Shown: positions 1 to 12,076 of the stretch, in pieces
How the letters are laid out: every line of letters begins with the position of its first letter
Numbering within the stretch: the first letter of the stretch is position 1
Assembly: GCA_008973525.1 (NCBI GenBank)
Contig: WACJ01000079.1
Span: 744,001 to 808,000 of the forward strand
Direction: 5' to 3'
Origin: Stenopsyche tienmushanensis
Lineage: Eukaryota; Arthropoda; Insecta; Trichoptera; Stenopsychidae
DNA: 64,000 nucleotides
Notes under the pieces: generated by a model
Database searches by the model: none
What the model saw: only the letters and a program-made list of their open reading frames with translations
What the model was told of the DNA's origin: nothing
Position numbers and translations under genes: made by a program

Positions 1-152
1 TGTATTTCTTGAAACATTAGTGGAAAATTGCAAATGAAAATTCCTATTTAATTGTATTAAATTAATCGTGAAAATTGTACTTTTCCAACGTTTTCTAAAT
101 TAAGCTGGATGCAATAAAATTTTATTATGTTAAAAGCATGAACACTGTATCT

Positions 153-224
153 TCCGGTATGGTCTAGTGGCTAGGATACCTGGCTCTCACCCAGGAGGCT
201 CGGGTTCGATTCCCGGTACCGGAA
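153..224 (+). tRNA. tRNA-Glu (CTC)
   Basis: The 72-nt cloverleaf is intact. The seven-base acceptor strand TCCGGTA pairs fully with TACCGGA, the anticodon stem CCTGG (179-183) pairs with CCAGG (191-195), and the loop holds CTC at 186-188. It carries the GGTTCGATTCC B box, discriminator A at 224, and a T6 Pol III stop at 226-231. It should read GAG codons. Body identical to the copies at 7740 and 8942. Confidence 0.97.
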
Positions 225-406
225 ATTTTTTATTGGAATTTTCCTCAGGTTATTTTTTTTGCAAAAATAACATTTATTTAATAATACAAACATGATTTAA
301 GAATAATATATTCATAATGTACACTTGTTTTAAACAAGCGTAATTCTATAAATATGGAAAACTGCATTGTCTTTATTGTTGAAGAAAAGTTTTCCATATA
401 ACAACT

Positions 407-478
407 TCCCGTATGGTCTAGTGGCTAGGATACCTGGCTTTCACCCAGGAGGCTCGGGTTCGATTCCCGGTACGGGAA
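407..478 (+). tRNA. tRNA-Glu (TTC)
   Basis: Intact 72-nt gene with acceptor TCCCGTA/TACGGGA, anticodon TTC at 440-442, discriminator A and a T6 stop (480-485). It should read GAA (and GAG by wobble). It differs from the CTC gene 180 bp upstream only at position 34 and in the flipped 4:69 acceptor pair. The immediate 5' flank CAACT recurs before the copies at 6379 and 32979. Confidence 0.97.
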
Positions 479-1351
479 ATTTTTTGTATATTTTTCTTGC
501 TTGTATAGTGTAAAGATTTCCATAATTTTTATCATCCAATCAACCATGACGTTCATGGATAGTGCAAATTTTCTTATCCTTGCAATAAGAATGACCAATT
601 GACATTATTGATTTTTTTTAAAAATAATTTTCAATATCTGTTTACAATTAGCTTCTCAAACTTTGAGGACAAAAATTTATTAAGAGCAATATTTTATAAC
701 AAAAACAAAACAAACAAAAACAACAAAATAAATGTGTTTCCTGAACCGTGTCTCAACGCTAATTTTGATTAAGTCTTCGGATCTTCAAACATGTTTTGCT
801 TAAGTCAAAGGTATGTATATTTAGTGACATATTAAAATAGAAACATCTGTTTGGCTTTAAATGCACTTGAATCAATTTTAATACAACGACTGCAAATTTT
901 ATTATGCAGAATTTAAAGACGTTCCATTTTTAAAAAATAATAATCTTATGGGAAAAGTGCAATTTCATAATCTCATATTTTTAATATACTAAAATTCATC
1001 AATTATGTAACGCAAACAAATTAAAATTTTGAGCGTCTCAACCAAACGACAATTATCCGTAAACTGACATTGAATGATTCTATTGTATTGTCTTCCTCAA
1101 TCAATCGCCTTTTAGCTACGGTACTATAAATAATTAAAAAATGCAATGATGGAAATCCAGAAATGATTCATAAAATTTCAAATCAAATTAGAAACTATCT
1201 GCGGTTGACGTTTATTATACCAGAGAATCATTGTAATGGATTTCGAAAAAGTTCAATAATTAATCTATTGAAATTATGGACGCATAGAAAACAGTTGATG
1301 ATTTTGGAGTGTATTATTCCATAGCATTATACATTGAAGATATACGACCAT
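479..1351. other. AT-rich intergenic stretch
   Basis: No open frame, RNA gene or repeat that I can support. Poly(A)/poly(T) tracts and a CAAAA-rich run near 705-730 only. Confidence 0.6.
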
Positions 1352-1615
1352 CAACAATACTATTATAATGTATGGCTTAAAATAATATACAAATATTGTC
1401 CCAAAAGTACCCGACCTAACGTCTAGATGGCGGTCACTGTTATACTGTAAAAAAATACTATGATAGAAAGTGTCTAGACGCAGGGTTTCTTTTATAATCG
1501 TACAGATCATAGAAAATGCGATAAAAAGCCTTAAAAGAGAACAGAGTGGCAATAAGGTTTATATGCTCAATCGGTCCGCTTTTCGGACCGTTGATACGCC
1601 CTTATTACGGCCCTG
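1352..1615 (+). mobile_element. hAT-like MITE, family 2, deleted copy
   Basis: Homologous to the complete 358-bp element at 40253-40610. Shared segments include AAAAGTACCCGA, TAGATGGCG, ACTATGATAGAAAGT and the hairpin CGGTCCG-CTTTT-CGGACCG (about 1573-1591). The right end is CCCTTATTACGGCCCTG at 1615, the inverse of a hAT-type CAGGGCC terminus. Compared with the 40-kb copy it lacks the stretch between the hairpin and the right end. No coding capacity; the left edge is estimated from where homology starts. Confidence 0.6.
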
Positions 1616-3081
1616 TATGCTAGAATTATGATTATAGTTTGTTTAGCGCGTTTGTCTTATGAAATAGAGAGCAGATGAAGTTGTTAAATATTTTATCATT
1701 AATTTTTTTTTAATCAAAAACTATTGTACTGATATTTTGTTGCTTAACAAAGGAGATTTAATGTGAATTAAGCACACAATAAAAAAATATACAAAACGAA
1801 TAATGGATTATGATACGTTAAAATCGATAAGATTGTCTGCAAGATATGAAGCACTTTGAACTTTATGACCGAATCAATGATCATTTACTTATTATTGTAC
1901 AAAACTCATTAGATTCCATATCAGCAAGCGATTTAGGAATCGTGGTTATTTTAAGCATCGAAGGAAACATTATTTCTTTCTGCGTTTCTTCAATGGCCAT
2001 TCGCACAAAAAAAAAGATTACATCACACTAACTCTAGGCTTTTGATTCTTCTTCATTTTAACATTTCCTCTTTGGAATCCAAAGACAACGAAACACAACC
2101 ATTTGATTACGAGATAAGTCACGATACCTCCAAGCAAAGTAGGTATCCAATATCGGATGCATTTAAAACAACAACAAAAAAACACATTAATGACCGTCCT
2201 ATTTTAGCGGCCTTCGTGGCTTTCAGCGCCTGTGCGTTGAGCGACCTTCGGGTTCCGGTGCGTGACTCCCTTCATTCACAATAACAATCCAGACCCGAAC
2301 CCTACCCCTAAATAAGCGCCATCTACCCCTGGATTAGAAATGTGTATGATTTATAGTAATTCGACACGACTGGGTCAGGCCCTGATTGTAAATTACATAT
2401 GGGGGCTATCGCGATCGGACCTTGAGACTGTATTTATGCACCGATATTTAGTTCACCGCTCACGCGGAAACATTCTTCATGGTGAACCTTGGCACGTGAG
2501 ACTGTAAATCAATGACTAATTAACACTTGAGAAACACTGGTGCGGATCGCCATCATGCTTTGGTGACTTCGCTTTTTCTTTCGCCAACATCAGCCTTGCT
2601 TTTGACAAGCGCTTGTTGAGGGCTTTGATTAGGTCGATCCGCTCTTGTGCAAGCCTGGGTTGTCAACTCATCATATACGCCAAAGAATAGTCTCTGAGCC
2701 ATACGGGCATAATAATTTAGCTGTCAAATTTCTATTTATTGAATTGAAAACCAACTTTGTCGAATTTTGCTTGAAGAAATACAGTCATACTTCAGATCTT
2801 ACCCTAAATATCTAAGAATATTAATAACCAATAAACTAAATTTTGTGTTTGGCATAAGCATTAGAATTTGGACTAATAAAATGATTTATCTCTCAGTCAC
2901 TGCAAATAATAAAATTACTAACCATATAGAGATAAATCTCATTAGCGTCTCACTATTCGCATCGCAAAGGAACTCTGTTTTAAAACATCTTTATAGAACG
3001 ATATATGAGAATAAATATTTTAAACAAAATTATTGTTATATTGCAATCATATATCTGTAACTGTGGGTATGCGAAATTAAC
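1616..3081. other. Intergenic; mid-part higher in GC
   Basis: About 2200-2700 is clearly richer in GC than its surroundings, but no long frame, splice pattern or RNA fold is convincing. It could be conserved regulatory DNA or an old repeat; the sequence alone does not decide. Confidence 0.4.
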
Positions 3082-3161
3082 GTTGCTCGAAGTCAGCTCG
3101 AAGTTGCTCGAAGTCAGCTCGAAGTTGCTCGAAGTCAACTCGAAGTTGCTCGAAGCCAGGG
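3082..3161 (+). repeat. 21-bp minisatellite, about 3.8 units
   Basis: Head-to-tail units of GTTGCTCGAAGTCAGCTCGA plus one base begin at 3082, 3103, 3124 and 3145. The third unit has AACTC for AGCTC, and the last breaks down after GAAGCCAGG. Each unit contains two copies of GCTCGAAGT-like sequence, so the array probably grew from a 10/11-bp subunit. Confidence 0.9.
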
Positions 3162-3207
3162 TTTAGCTCGATAGTTTGTCGTGTGTGGTTGAGTTTTCGA
3201 AGCAAAA

Positions 3208-3513
3208 ATGTCAAAATATTTTAATAAAGGAACGAAAGGCAGAAAAGTTCGAGAAATTAAAAAAAAGACATTATCTTGGGAACCCAATTGGAGTTTAAAG
3301 CTGGTGCAAATGACAGAAAGCAATTGCTTTAAAAATTATCGAAAGCTTGAAGATCTGACTTCATTTCTTAGCCAAGAGATAGAACCGCATCTCTTATCAA
3401 TTTACAAATATTTGTTCAGGGATGAATTACTTCAAAGATGCTTGGGTGGCAATACTCGACATTTAACTCGACGGTTTGGCGACTGGCTTCAAAGCACCTA
3501 CATTTTGGTGTAA
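3208..3513 (+). CDS. Unassigned 101-codon open frame
   Basis: ATG-to-TAA frame 47 bp beyond the minisatellite. The predicted product starts MSKYFNKGTKGRKVREIKKK, so the N-terminus is strongly basic; the middle is mixed and contains LSQEIEPHLLSIYKYLF, which looks helical. No signal peptide, membrane segment, zinc-binding pattern or family motif is visible. The base composition is slightly more GC-rich than the flanks, and other frames just downstream (3540-3700) also give coding-like text, so it may be a decayed mobile-element or gene fragment rather than a live gene. I do not recognise the family. Confidence 0.22.
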   Translation: MSKYFNKGTKGRKVREIKKKTLSWEPNWSLKLVQMTESNCFKNYRKLEDLTSFLSQEIEPHLLSIYKYLFRDELLQRCLGGNTRHLTRRFGDWLQSTYILV

Positions 3514-6378
3514 AAATCACTGAAATATCAATATAAATTGCTTCTGGGATATTTAATAACGACTACAGCTTCATTTTGAAGATGATGAATACATTAAATA
3601 TAATTATGGGCACCCACTATAAAGTCTTTGCTGAAAACACCGATGAAGTAATCGTAAGAGTCTTTTTGCACAAAAGCAGCTCGTATAGCCCAAAAACAAC
3701 AGCTACTCGAAGATGATCAACTTTTTAAAAAAGCTGAAGATCTGTTATACACGCCTGGAATCATTATATATGTGGTTAGTTACTAAAATTGATAGTTTTA
3801 TCGTATTGAAACTTCGAACGAGATTACCTCGAAACTACATTTTTAAAATGTTCGCCAGTAGTGGCTTAAGAAGTTGTTGATCGATCTGGCTGAAATTTTG
3901 GGATGTTTCTCACTATAATATTATCTAGTCAACAAAGATAAAGTTTTAAGGTCTTCGCGTAAATAAATTATTTTTTTGGGGTAAAAATTATCAAGAAAAT
4001 GGTAAAAAATATAAAAGTTTAGATAAAAAACCTATTAAATTTTATTTTTACACTTTTTTTAAAAAATTTTTTAGCTTAGTTGACTGCCTTCACATATTAA
4101 AAATCAAAAAAATATTTCTATTTTCGGTTTCAATTCAACAGGAAATCTTCAATAAGTAGCGAGCCGTTTGATATCATGAGAAATGGCGCCTTATAAAATA
4201 CCTAATAACTCCGGCATTTTGTTCTTTGTTTTTAAAGAAATAAAATAAATAAGCACTTTAAGGTTGTAGTAAAATAATGTCAAAAAATTAAAATGATGCG
4301 ATTGTTTTATCATCATTAAAAAAATCATGTAAAATGACTCATTTTCGAGCGTCTAAATGGATCGTCAACGATCAATACGGATAAATCAACGATCTTCAAC
4401 GCAACGGTCATCAACAGAAGTCCGGTTATAACGGCAATCGAATATTATTAAGATTAATGCCCAATTTGGAGCGGATGTAAAGTTTCAAGAACAATCTAGA
4501 GCATATTAAGGAAGGTCAGGCATAAAAGATCTGTGGATATCCCAAGATAGTCAGTTTTTTCAATCCTCTGTATCAAAATTAAATTTCAGATTAGTCAGTC
4601 CTGAGTGAGTCTTCAAAGCGCTTTCGGTAAAGTTTTGGGATCCGACCGAGCGTCTTGGCCGCCGAAATGAGACAATCATTCAATTTTGCCATGTTACTTA
4701 ATTTCAATTTAAATTTTGTTACAATTTCTTTAAAACGATTTATACCACTTGTTCTATATAAAACTATAACCAAAATTAATTTACTTTTTCTATTGTAAAA
4801 ATTACATATTTAGACTGATAAAAAATAAATTCAGCCCATTTGCTTATAAACAGTCCTATGTAAAACGCAAGCTTATAATTCTTCCCTTGGATATCCTACA
4901 TGACACAAATGTGCATTATATTGAACACTATTCGTGCAAAATTTAATTTAAATTCACTCCAGAGTCCCATCCTCCTGAATATTATGCTCTCCTCTGCTTG
5001 GGCAAAATTTTGCATATATCGATACTTTATAGTGATTGTGTGAAACAAAGCCACCCCATATTTTCACCTCCTCCCTAACGTGTTGATGTAAAATTGTACT
5101 GAATTGAATTTACTTTTTATTTAAAATACATTCATATTGTGCAGAGTATTTCAAAGCATTCCAAATATTTATTAAGTATTATCAGCTGTCCGAGTTTCAT
5201 TTTGACATAATATATTTTTAATACAACTTCGATATTGTTAATACATTCGATTAATTTTGTAGACTAATAATAACACGTTGAATAGAATATTCGAAATAAA
5301 AATATTTCATCCAGATTTTATCACACAAAAATACAAAGAACGAGATTCAAGCAAAAAAAAAATCAGGAAAAACGAGGTTCGAAAATTTCACAGTTAATCC
5401 TGAAAGCCTGAAAATTGTTAAAAATTCACCCCTAAACTTATAGTCATTAATCCTTGTTAAGTGTTCGCGTTATGGTTGGGGCTCCATGATGTACAGAATG
5501 GCAGGCAACTTGAAGCCGTTATTTTTAATCGAGTTTTAATTTAATTATTCGACACTAGCACATATGAGTCGTTAAATTCGAGGAAAATCGTTAAAAATTG
5601 AATAAAACCCGATTAAACATGACATTTTTCGTGACCTTTTTATATTTATTTTGAGTTTTGGGTGTGTTCTATTTAATGGGTCGTGTGCGTGAATAAATAT
5701 TTCCCTTATATGTTGACTGCCCTCGGGATTAAATAAGTTTAAAGGTGTTTCCCATTGTGTAAGGTTTTATAAATAGATCCCTCACTAGGAACAAACATTT
5801 ACCTGAAATTTATCCCTAAATCAGCGAGCCGAATAATTACGAGTACCTTAAGCGTTGAAGAATAATGCATCCGCAATTAATTTCTCGGAAAATTATTCTT
5901 AAAGTTCACCCGACACATTTATTTATTATGAAAACATCCTTAAAAATAATGATATATACATTCTTGTATAAGTACTTTAATATCGAGTATATGATGAGAT
6001 AAATTAATTAATTAGATAGAAATTAATCATTACTTGGTTCTAACCAACAAAATCTAGATTAATCTGTGACTTTTCTATGCAAAACAATACCTTGTGTTGA
6101 CTTTTACTAATTACAATCAGTACAGTATTTTGCAAACAAATAAATTCTCCACATGAATAATTTTTGAATACTTATAAAATTAAATTTTAAGTACACATTA
6201 TTATCTTCATAATAGAGATTTATTAGAAATTTGGACGTTGATATCATCATTGTAAAGTATTGTATTGTAAGGGATTGTTTTACAAGAAACTGGCATTTTT
6301 TAAAAATATCATGAAATAGATGTAAAGCAATAAGAAAATGCTTCTTGTGAAAATCTAAATGATCTACAAACAACAACT
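3514..6378. other. Intergenic
   Basis: No supported gene. Two small items: the motif CGTCTTGGCCGCCG near 4651-4664, which resembles the core of the repeat at 58218, and a 21-bp word beginning GTCCGAGTTTC at 5188-5208 whose exact reverse complement occurs at 54686-54706. Confidence 0.5.
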
Positions 6379-6450
6379 TCCCGTATGGTCTAGTGGCTAG
6401 GATACCTGGCTTTCACCCAGGAGGCTCGGGTTCGATTCCCGGTACGGGAA
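6379..6450 (+). tRNA. tRNA-Glu (TTC)
   Basis: Sequence identical over 72 nt to the gene at 407: TCCCGTA/TACGGGA acceptor, anticodon TTC at 6412-6414, discriminator A, stop AC-T6 (6453-6458). The 5' flank AACAACT matches the copies at 407 and 32979, so the duplicated unit probably extends a little upstream of the gene. Confidence 0.97.
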
Positions 6451-6657
6451 ACTTTTTTATTTAAATTTCATTTGGAAATTATAAATAACGATATAAATTT
6501 AAAACATAAATTTTGTAGGATGAAGTATTATCCTACAAAATTATCTACATATTTCGCAAGTCTTGTAGTGTGATCGCGAAATAAATATTGAACTTCTTAT
6601 GCGCAAGTGCAGAAAAAATCCCAAGCTCCCACTTTCTTACAGGGATGAAAATCCTTT

Positions 6658-6671
6658 GGGGGGGGGGGGGG
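6658..6671 (+). repeat. Poly(G) run, 14 bases
   Basis: Fourteen consecutive G bases inside the flank of a decayed hAT copy; unusual in this AT-rich DNA and a likely site of length variation or sequencing error. Confidence 0.8.
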
Positions 6672-6699
6672 ATATTTATATTTTTAGCCTGATGCTTCC

Positions 6700-7170
6700 A
6701 ACATTTGGATCTGATTTTGGTAGCCAGGCAACCTGCTGCTGAAAATATATTCCCATTATTAGAGTCCAGGTGTAGTAAATACATCACCGGTAGGGAAAGG
6801 TTAATATTATATAACAATTTTAAAGTCATAAATGTACTGTATATATGTATACATAGATTAGGAGATTATATATAGGCTTTGAAAACATATATATACTGTA
6901 TATATGTATACATAGATTAGACATTTACTGCCCCTAGGCGTCGCCTAAGCTCGTCAATTAGTAGTTACGCCACTGTTTCCAAGAATCCAAATTTCAGCAG
7001 GAATGTCTCAATTTAGTAGCCTTCATCGTGCTGGTGAAGTATACGATTTCTATTAGATAAAAAATTCAATCCAGATTTTTTTGGGATAACGTTTACTAGT
7101 CCCGGGATTCATGAGCACCTAAAACTGTCGGAACCCAGGATTGGATTGCTTAGTCCCAATGAATTTTGAA
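6700..7170 (-). mobile_element. hAT-like family 1, internally deleted copy A
   Basis: Read on the minus strand, it starts in a CCCGGGAT-type end near 7100-7170, passes the segment CAGTGGCGTAACTAC (rc about 6960-6974) and the block TACCGGTGATGTATTTAC, then jumps from TCTAATAATGGGAATA straight to the hAT C-terminal dimerisation sequence (FSAAGCLATKIRS, about 6700-6745). Copies B and C carry roughly 300 bp between those two points, so A has a clean internal deletion. The transposase is a fragment only. It is flanked by a 27-bp exact duplication (6835-6861 and 6894-6920). Confidence 0.6.
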
Positions 7171-7739
7171 CAACAGAAAAATATTTATTTGGGTTTTAAT
7201 CATCAGTATTGATAACATCTTCTCTTACTGGAATACTATTGGCTTTTGAAAGATATCGTTTAAAAAATCCTTATCTTAATAAAAGTAATCAACTGATCTA
7301 TTCGTTTGAGTGTATAGCAGCGGTATATCTTTGCAAGAAATTTCCGCCAAAAGTGCGGCGTGGCGATATATAGACGATGAACTTTCTAGCGTATACTTGA
7401 CAGAGTGGCATGTATTGTGATGTCTGTTTATATTACATTTTGTGTATAACCGGTTCATACACAATTTATTCTAAAAAAAAGCTGTTGATATTTCATAAGG
7501 GATTTTTATTTGGAGTGTTTCCAAATTTGCATAATATCGTTTGTAGCTTTTTTTTGGGTCGCATTTTTTTGTAAGAATTTGTAAAATTATGCCAAGCGCC
7601 CAAATTATTGAAGTCTATGCTAAATATAAATATGTATATTAATTCACACTCAAAACAGAATCCTTCCAAAAAAAAATCGATGTTGCAAACGGATTTGACA
7701 GAAGATCAGGAAGGGTTGATATTAATATAAATAAAAATA

Positions 7740-7811
7740 TTCCGGTACCGGGAATCGAACCCGAGCCTCCTGGGTGAGAGCCAGGTATCCTAGCCACTAG
7801 ACCATACCGGA
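7740..7811 (-). tRNA. tRNA-Glu (CTC), minus strand
   Basis: The only tRNA gene here on the minus strand. Acceptor TCCGGTA/TACCGGA pairs completely, anticodon CTC is at 7778-7776, discriminator A at 7740 and a T5 stop lies at 7737-7733. Its upstream word GCATCT is shared with the plus-strand CTC copy at 8942. Confidence 0.97.
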
Positions 7812-8006
7812 AGATGCAATGTTCAGGACTTTAATATAATAAAAGTAAAATCTACAATGAAATTTCATCATGTCTTCATTGGTAAGCTTAATATAAAAAA
7901 ATATCTCGATTACACAAAATCTATAATTAATTAAAATAAAGTAGAATTGAACGTTTTTTCTTATAAAACATTTATCATAGATTATTCAAAGGAAAATAGT
8001 GCGTGG

Positions 8007-8507
8007 ACCTTTCCCTACCGGTGATGTATTTACTACACTTCGAGTCTAATAATGGGAATATCGATATGAAATATAATAGATACGGAGTTCAGAATTTTTG
8101 TATTCCTCCATAATATAATTACGAATCACATCAAAGTATTATAATATATAAGTATCCATCAGCAGCGACAGAAATAAATAATTTGTCGGGAAATCGGGAA
8201 TTTTGCGAGTTTTAGTTCGTGTCTCAGCAGAAAGGAATTTTATTAGTCACATTGATAGTGTTATACGAAAATGGGGGCTCACACGGTCATCAATTCGAAC
8301 TAGCATTTAAATATCTGATGAAGATACCTCCAACGAGTGTGGAGGCTGAGCGTGCATTTTCAGCAGCAAATTGCCTGGCTTCCAAAATCAGATCCAGACT
8401 AAATGACGAAACACTCGATGCTTTAATGTCGGTCTCGGGATGATCTAATGCAATCCCGAAATCCTGGAATCGAAATTATGGTTCGGGATTGGATTCCTTA
8501 ATTGGGA
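8007..8507 (+). pseudogene. hAT-like transposase C-terminal remnant, family 1 copy B
   Basis: About 500 bp of the family-1 hAT element, truncated at its 5' side. From 8219 an open stretch of 74 codons encodes the hAT dimerisation domain: IPPTSVEAERAFSAANCL (about residues 36-53) followed by ASKIRSRLNDETLDALM. This block is the hallmark C-terminus of hAT transposases, where it drives multimerisation. A stop (TAG) lies just upstream in the same frame (about 8212-8214), and the RNase-H-like catalytic part is absent, so it is dead. After the coding remnant come subterminal CCCGAAATCC/TCGGGATTGGATTCCTTAA repeats matching the end of copy C. Confidence 0.75.
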
Positions 8508-8941
8508 CCTCAAATTCCAAAAACATGTAATATTAATTCTTCATTACGAATAAAGCTACAATAGAGCTACAAATTATGAAATCATTTTTTATAAATTTAC
8601 AAATATTTAGGGACCTACAGGATTTTTTTTAAAGATAATATGACCGAGCAAAGATAAAAGCATGACATTATTATTAGCATCACGAAAAGATGTAGAAAAG
8701 CTTTGAATGTTCTCATCCCGCGGGCTACCGGGGTGAACGTGTTGAACATTCATTTTACTTGATGGTTGAAGTTTTATAAGCAATTAGTTGGAAGTGTTTT
8801 TCATAGAGCAATCATAAATAATTCAAATGAAATTTTCCATTTATTTTGATTTAATAAATTGATTAATTATAAGATTTGACATGTGTACATAATACTTGTA
8901 TTTTGCATTTTTATTAGATTTAAAATCTTAACACCGCATCT

Positions 8942-9013
8942 TCCGGTATGGTCTAGTGGCTAGGATACCTGGCTCTCACCCAGGAGGCTCGGGTTCGATT
9001 CCCGGTACCGGAA
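8942..9013 (+). tRNA. tRNA-Glu (CTC)
   Basis: Intact, identical in body to the genes at 153 and 7740. Anticodon CTC at 8975-8977, discriminator A at 9013, T5 stop at 9016-9020. The preceding CGCATCT recalls the flank of the minus-strand copy 1.1 kb away, consistent with an inverted local duplication. Confidence 0.97.
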
Positions 9014-10385
9014 AATTTTTGGTCATTTTATAATCCAATTAACATTTTTTAAAAAGAAAATTGAAGATATACGTCCACATCTATATATAGTTATAGTTCA
9101 TTTTCGTAAAAATGTATGGAAATATATCCAAATATTTTACAAAGAGATTTTTAGATAAAAATACATGTATTTTTTGATGTTAATACTTATTATTGTTGGC
9201 AAAGAATTAAAGCTATAAATTAGCGAAGAACAATCTGTAGCAACAAATTTGCATTAAAACCGCGATGAAGGGGCGACCTTACAAAAAACCATTTTGTCCC
9301 TTGAATTACGTCCATATATAACAAAGAAGAGCCTCAATTATTTTCCTTTTGTTTAGATTGTCTGCATGTACATTTTTATTATCAGCATTAAGCATCCAAA
9401 ATGATGATGACAATACAAATCCTGGAGTAAAGTCAAATATGATGCGCATTGGTATACGAAAGCTAAAATCGATCCAATGTCGCTTTATCATATTTTAATA
9501 TTGATTTTGATCTTCATTATTTTTTTTTTTGGGAGTTTTATAGTAAAACACCACGTAGCCAAACATTAATCGAATTGCTTATAAGCAATTCGTGGAAACT
9601 GTCCGACACCAGACGTTTCTATTTCCGCATTTGCTTTGAACGCCATCGGAATAGTTAAGATAGTGACTCAAAAATACTGAGAAAGCTTGTGTAATATGAT
9701 CCGAATCGATTTGAAGATAATGAAAAGATAGCTTTAATTAAATGGGAGGAGTGGCTTGTTTGATGGGTAATGGCTACTTAGAATTCATATGACCAAAATA
9801 GAAAAATTGCTAATATACTGCTGAATTTTTTTTAACAAATCCATCCGTTCAATTATGAAATATTTGTAATACTTTTGATAATATTTTGGTTAATATTGGC
9901 ATTTTAAATCACTCTGAAAATTGATAATGAAAATTTGGAAAATCAATAATATAGGAAAATAAAAGAGGGCTAATGATGCCAAAAGTTGTGCTTAAAAATA
10001 TTATATTATACTTTTAGTCAAATAAATTATGCATTTCAAGCATTTGAAAATATGGACTCAAACACCCATTAAAATGGACACACATGATGAAGATAATGAA
10101 GAGCTATGCTGAAATATCCAATGCATACATTCATAACGAGTATTTACAGTGAACATTCATAATGATGAAAGCCATTAACGTACATACAATTTATATTCGA
10201 TCATTATAAAATTTTGTATAGATATTACTTTTTAACACTTTTTGTGCCTATTGCCAATGCAGTCATGTTATAAATCAAATAAACATATAAAAACATAATT
10301 AATATTTTATAATTAAAGATAAAAGCATATTCGTGTCAAAATGAAGCTCGAATGGTTGACATTTGTATCAATTAAATTTCAATTT
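9014..10385. other. Intergenic with one 22-bp palindrome
   Basis: No supported gene. A perfect palindrome CGAATTGCTTATAAGCAATT (continuing CG) occupies 9571-9592. Near 10333 a variant of the word found at 5188 and 54686 occurs. Confidence 0.5.
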
Positions 10386-10618
10386 TTGACTCTTTACGGT
10401 TCGTGACCACGTTTTAAGGGTATCGCAAAAAAATGTCATGTAAAACGTCCGTCAAAATTATTATTTACAAATAAGACGTATGTATTATTCACACATATGA
10501 TGTAAACTGTGTGATAGAAAATGGCTCATTTACGATAATATTTGATGAAAAATTCAATGGTTTTCTCGTAAAGGGCTCTCTTTCTCGCAATTTTAACCCC
10601 TAATCCCAAATTGTTCTT

Positions 10619-11035
10619 TTGTGCATATGGTGGAATTTTCAGGGAATAATTCATTATGAATTAATGAAACCGGATGAAGCTATAATGATTGTCGACATTA
10701 ATAGTTTTGCATTAAAAAAAAATAAAGAGAAACGTTCGTATTTATTCAGCAGAAAGAAGACGATACTGTTTCATGATAATGCGCCCTCTCATAAAGCAAA
10801 ATTGATACGGGATAAAATACAGGAATTAAACTGGGAATTGTTATTGCATTTTTTTTATTCACCGGATCTTATCCCGACGGATATCCACCTTTTCAGGTCC
10901 ATGGAGCACAGTCTGAAAGAAAAACGATGCAAAAATGCAACTGAAGTGGAAATGCATTTAAAATCGTTTTTAGCTTCTAAGCCGAAAAGTTTTTACAAAA
11001 GGGAGATCAAAGCGATGGAAAGATATGCTAAATAA
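10619..11035 (+). pseudogene. Mariner transposase C-terminal fragment
   Basis: About 138 codons covering the second half of a mariner transposase, the DDD enzyme that cuts and pastes the element at TA sites. Visible in order: the strand motif WWNFQGIIHYEL (family WWD.KG..HYELL), the second catalytic Asp in HDNAPSH, then exactly 34 residues to the third Asp in SPDLIPTDIHLF, then the tail SMEHSLKEKR...KSFYKREIK. The spacing is DD34D, diagnostic for mariner. The N-terminal helix-turn-helix and first Asp are missing, a stop cuts the frame before the usual C-terminal GNY motif (which follows in another frame), and the frame has no credible start. Closely related remnants lie at 15429 and 46237. 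Confidence 0.85.
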
Positions 11036-11330
11036 AGAAGGGAACTATATTTCATAATTTTTTTAATATAAAATTATTGTTATTAATAAATTTTGAACAT
11101 ATTTTATTAAATATTTGAATATTAGTAGAACCCAAAACGGTTTTCGTTTTATTGCTTGAACGTTTTTGGGGATTAGTTGCACTTAGACTGCTGCACTTTC
11201 AAGTCGTATTTTGTTCTCTTTCGATGATTATACTCAACAAGAAAAAATTGTAAGTGTATTGTAGGAAAAAATATCGGCCAATCTTGGATACTCATGGTCT
11301 AGTGTTCAAATAAATCTGAAAACAATCGAC

Positions 11331-11881
11331 TTAACCTTTTGAGGAGTGAGCAAATTTTAAATCTGATTTGATACCATAATCGCTTTACACTGATTACTTT
11401 CTGTCAGCTCCTATCAGCGTAAGACAATCTTCATTTTGAATCAATTGTAAATAAGCACTGTTGATAGCATACAAGACCACGTCATTTTTTTACATAAAAA
11501 ATACACAAGAAATCGTTTTCTACGTTAAATTTGTTTTCTAAAGAAGGAAATGATAATTGGACAAAGACTCATTCAACAAGCAGCGACGAATAGGAAGCAA
11601 TTAAATAAATAAACACTATCGATAGCACACAATATTTGGTCATTTATTTGCGTAAACAAATAACAAACTTGAAATCGAAATCATTATTAATCGATAAATT
11701 TGGGTTAACGATCTATACAATCGTGCGATGTATGCGGGGAAGCTCTCCGTCTCTGTCTCCCGAACTGCGCTACGTTCTCTATTTGTCTCTGTCTGTCTCC
11801 GAGCTCAATGTACAAGAGTACTCTTTCAGAACAGTGGAGGAGGGGCCGTAGGCCCTGGGATAGTACTCCTTTACGAGTTAA
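11331..11881 (+). mobile_element. TTAA-flanked MITE (piggyBac-like), complete copy
   Basis: A 551-bp non-coding element. Left end TTAACCTTTTGAGGAGTGAG, right end inverse TTAACTCGTAAAGGAGTACT; both TTAA tetranucleotides (11331-11334, 11878-11881) fit the piggyBac target. Internal landmarks shared with copies at 35880, 40900, 48849 and 53874 are TATCGATAGCACACAATATT, GGGTTAACGATCTATACAAT and CTCTGTCTC-rich tracts near the right end. Orientation is opposite to the 48849 copy. Confidence 0.7.
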
Positions 11882-12076
11882 TAACTGGAGATGACAAATG
11901 AGTTATTTACTCTAATTATGGACGCAAAAATCATTGGCAATCGAAGGGTCAAGTAGCCAAATCAACTCTTTAGTCGTCGTGAATTTGAACAATAAATGCA
12001 ATATTTTATTGTGAACAATTAGACTATTTAGTGGCGGAAATACGAAAAGAACGACCCTCTCTAATGCATCGAAGGC

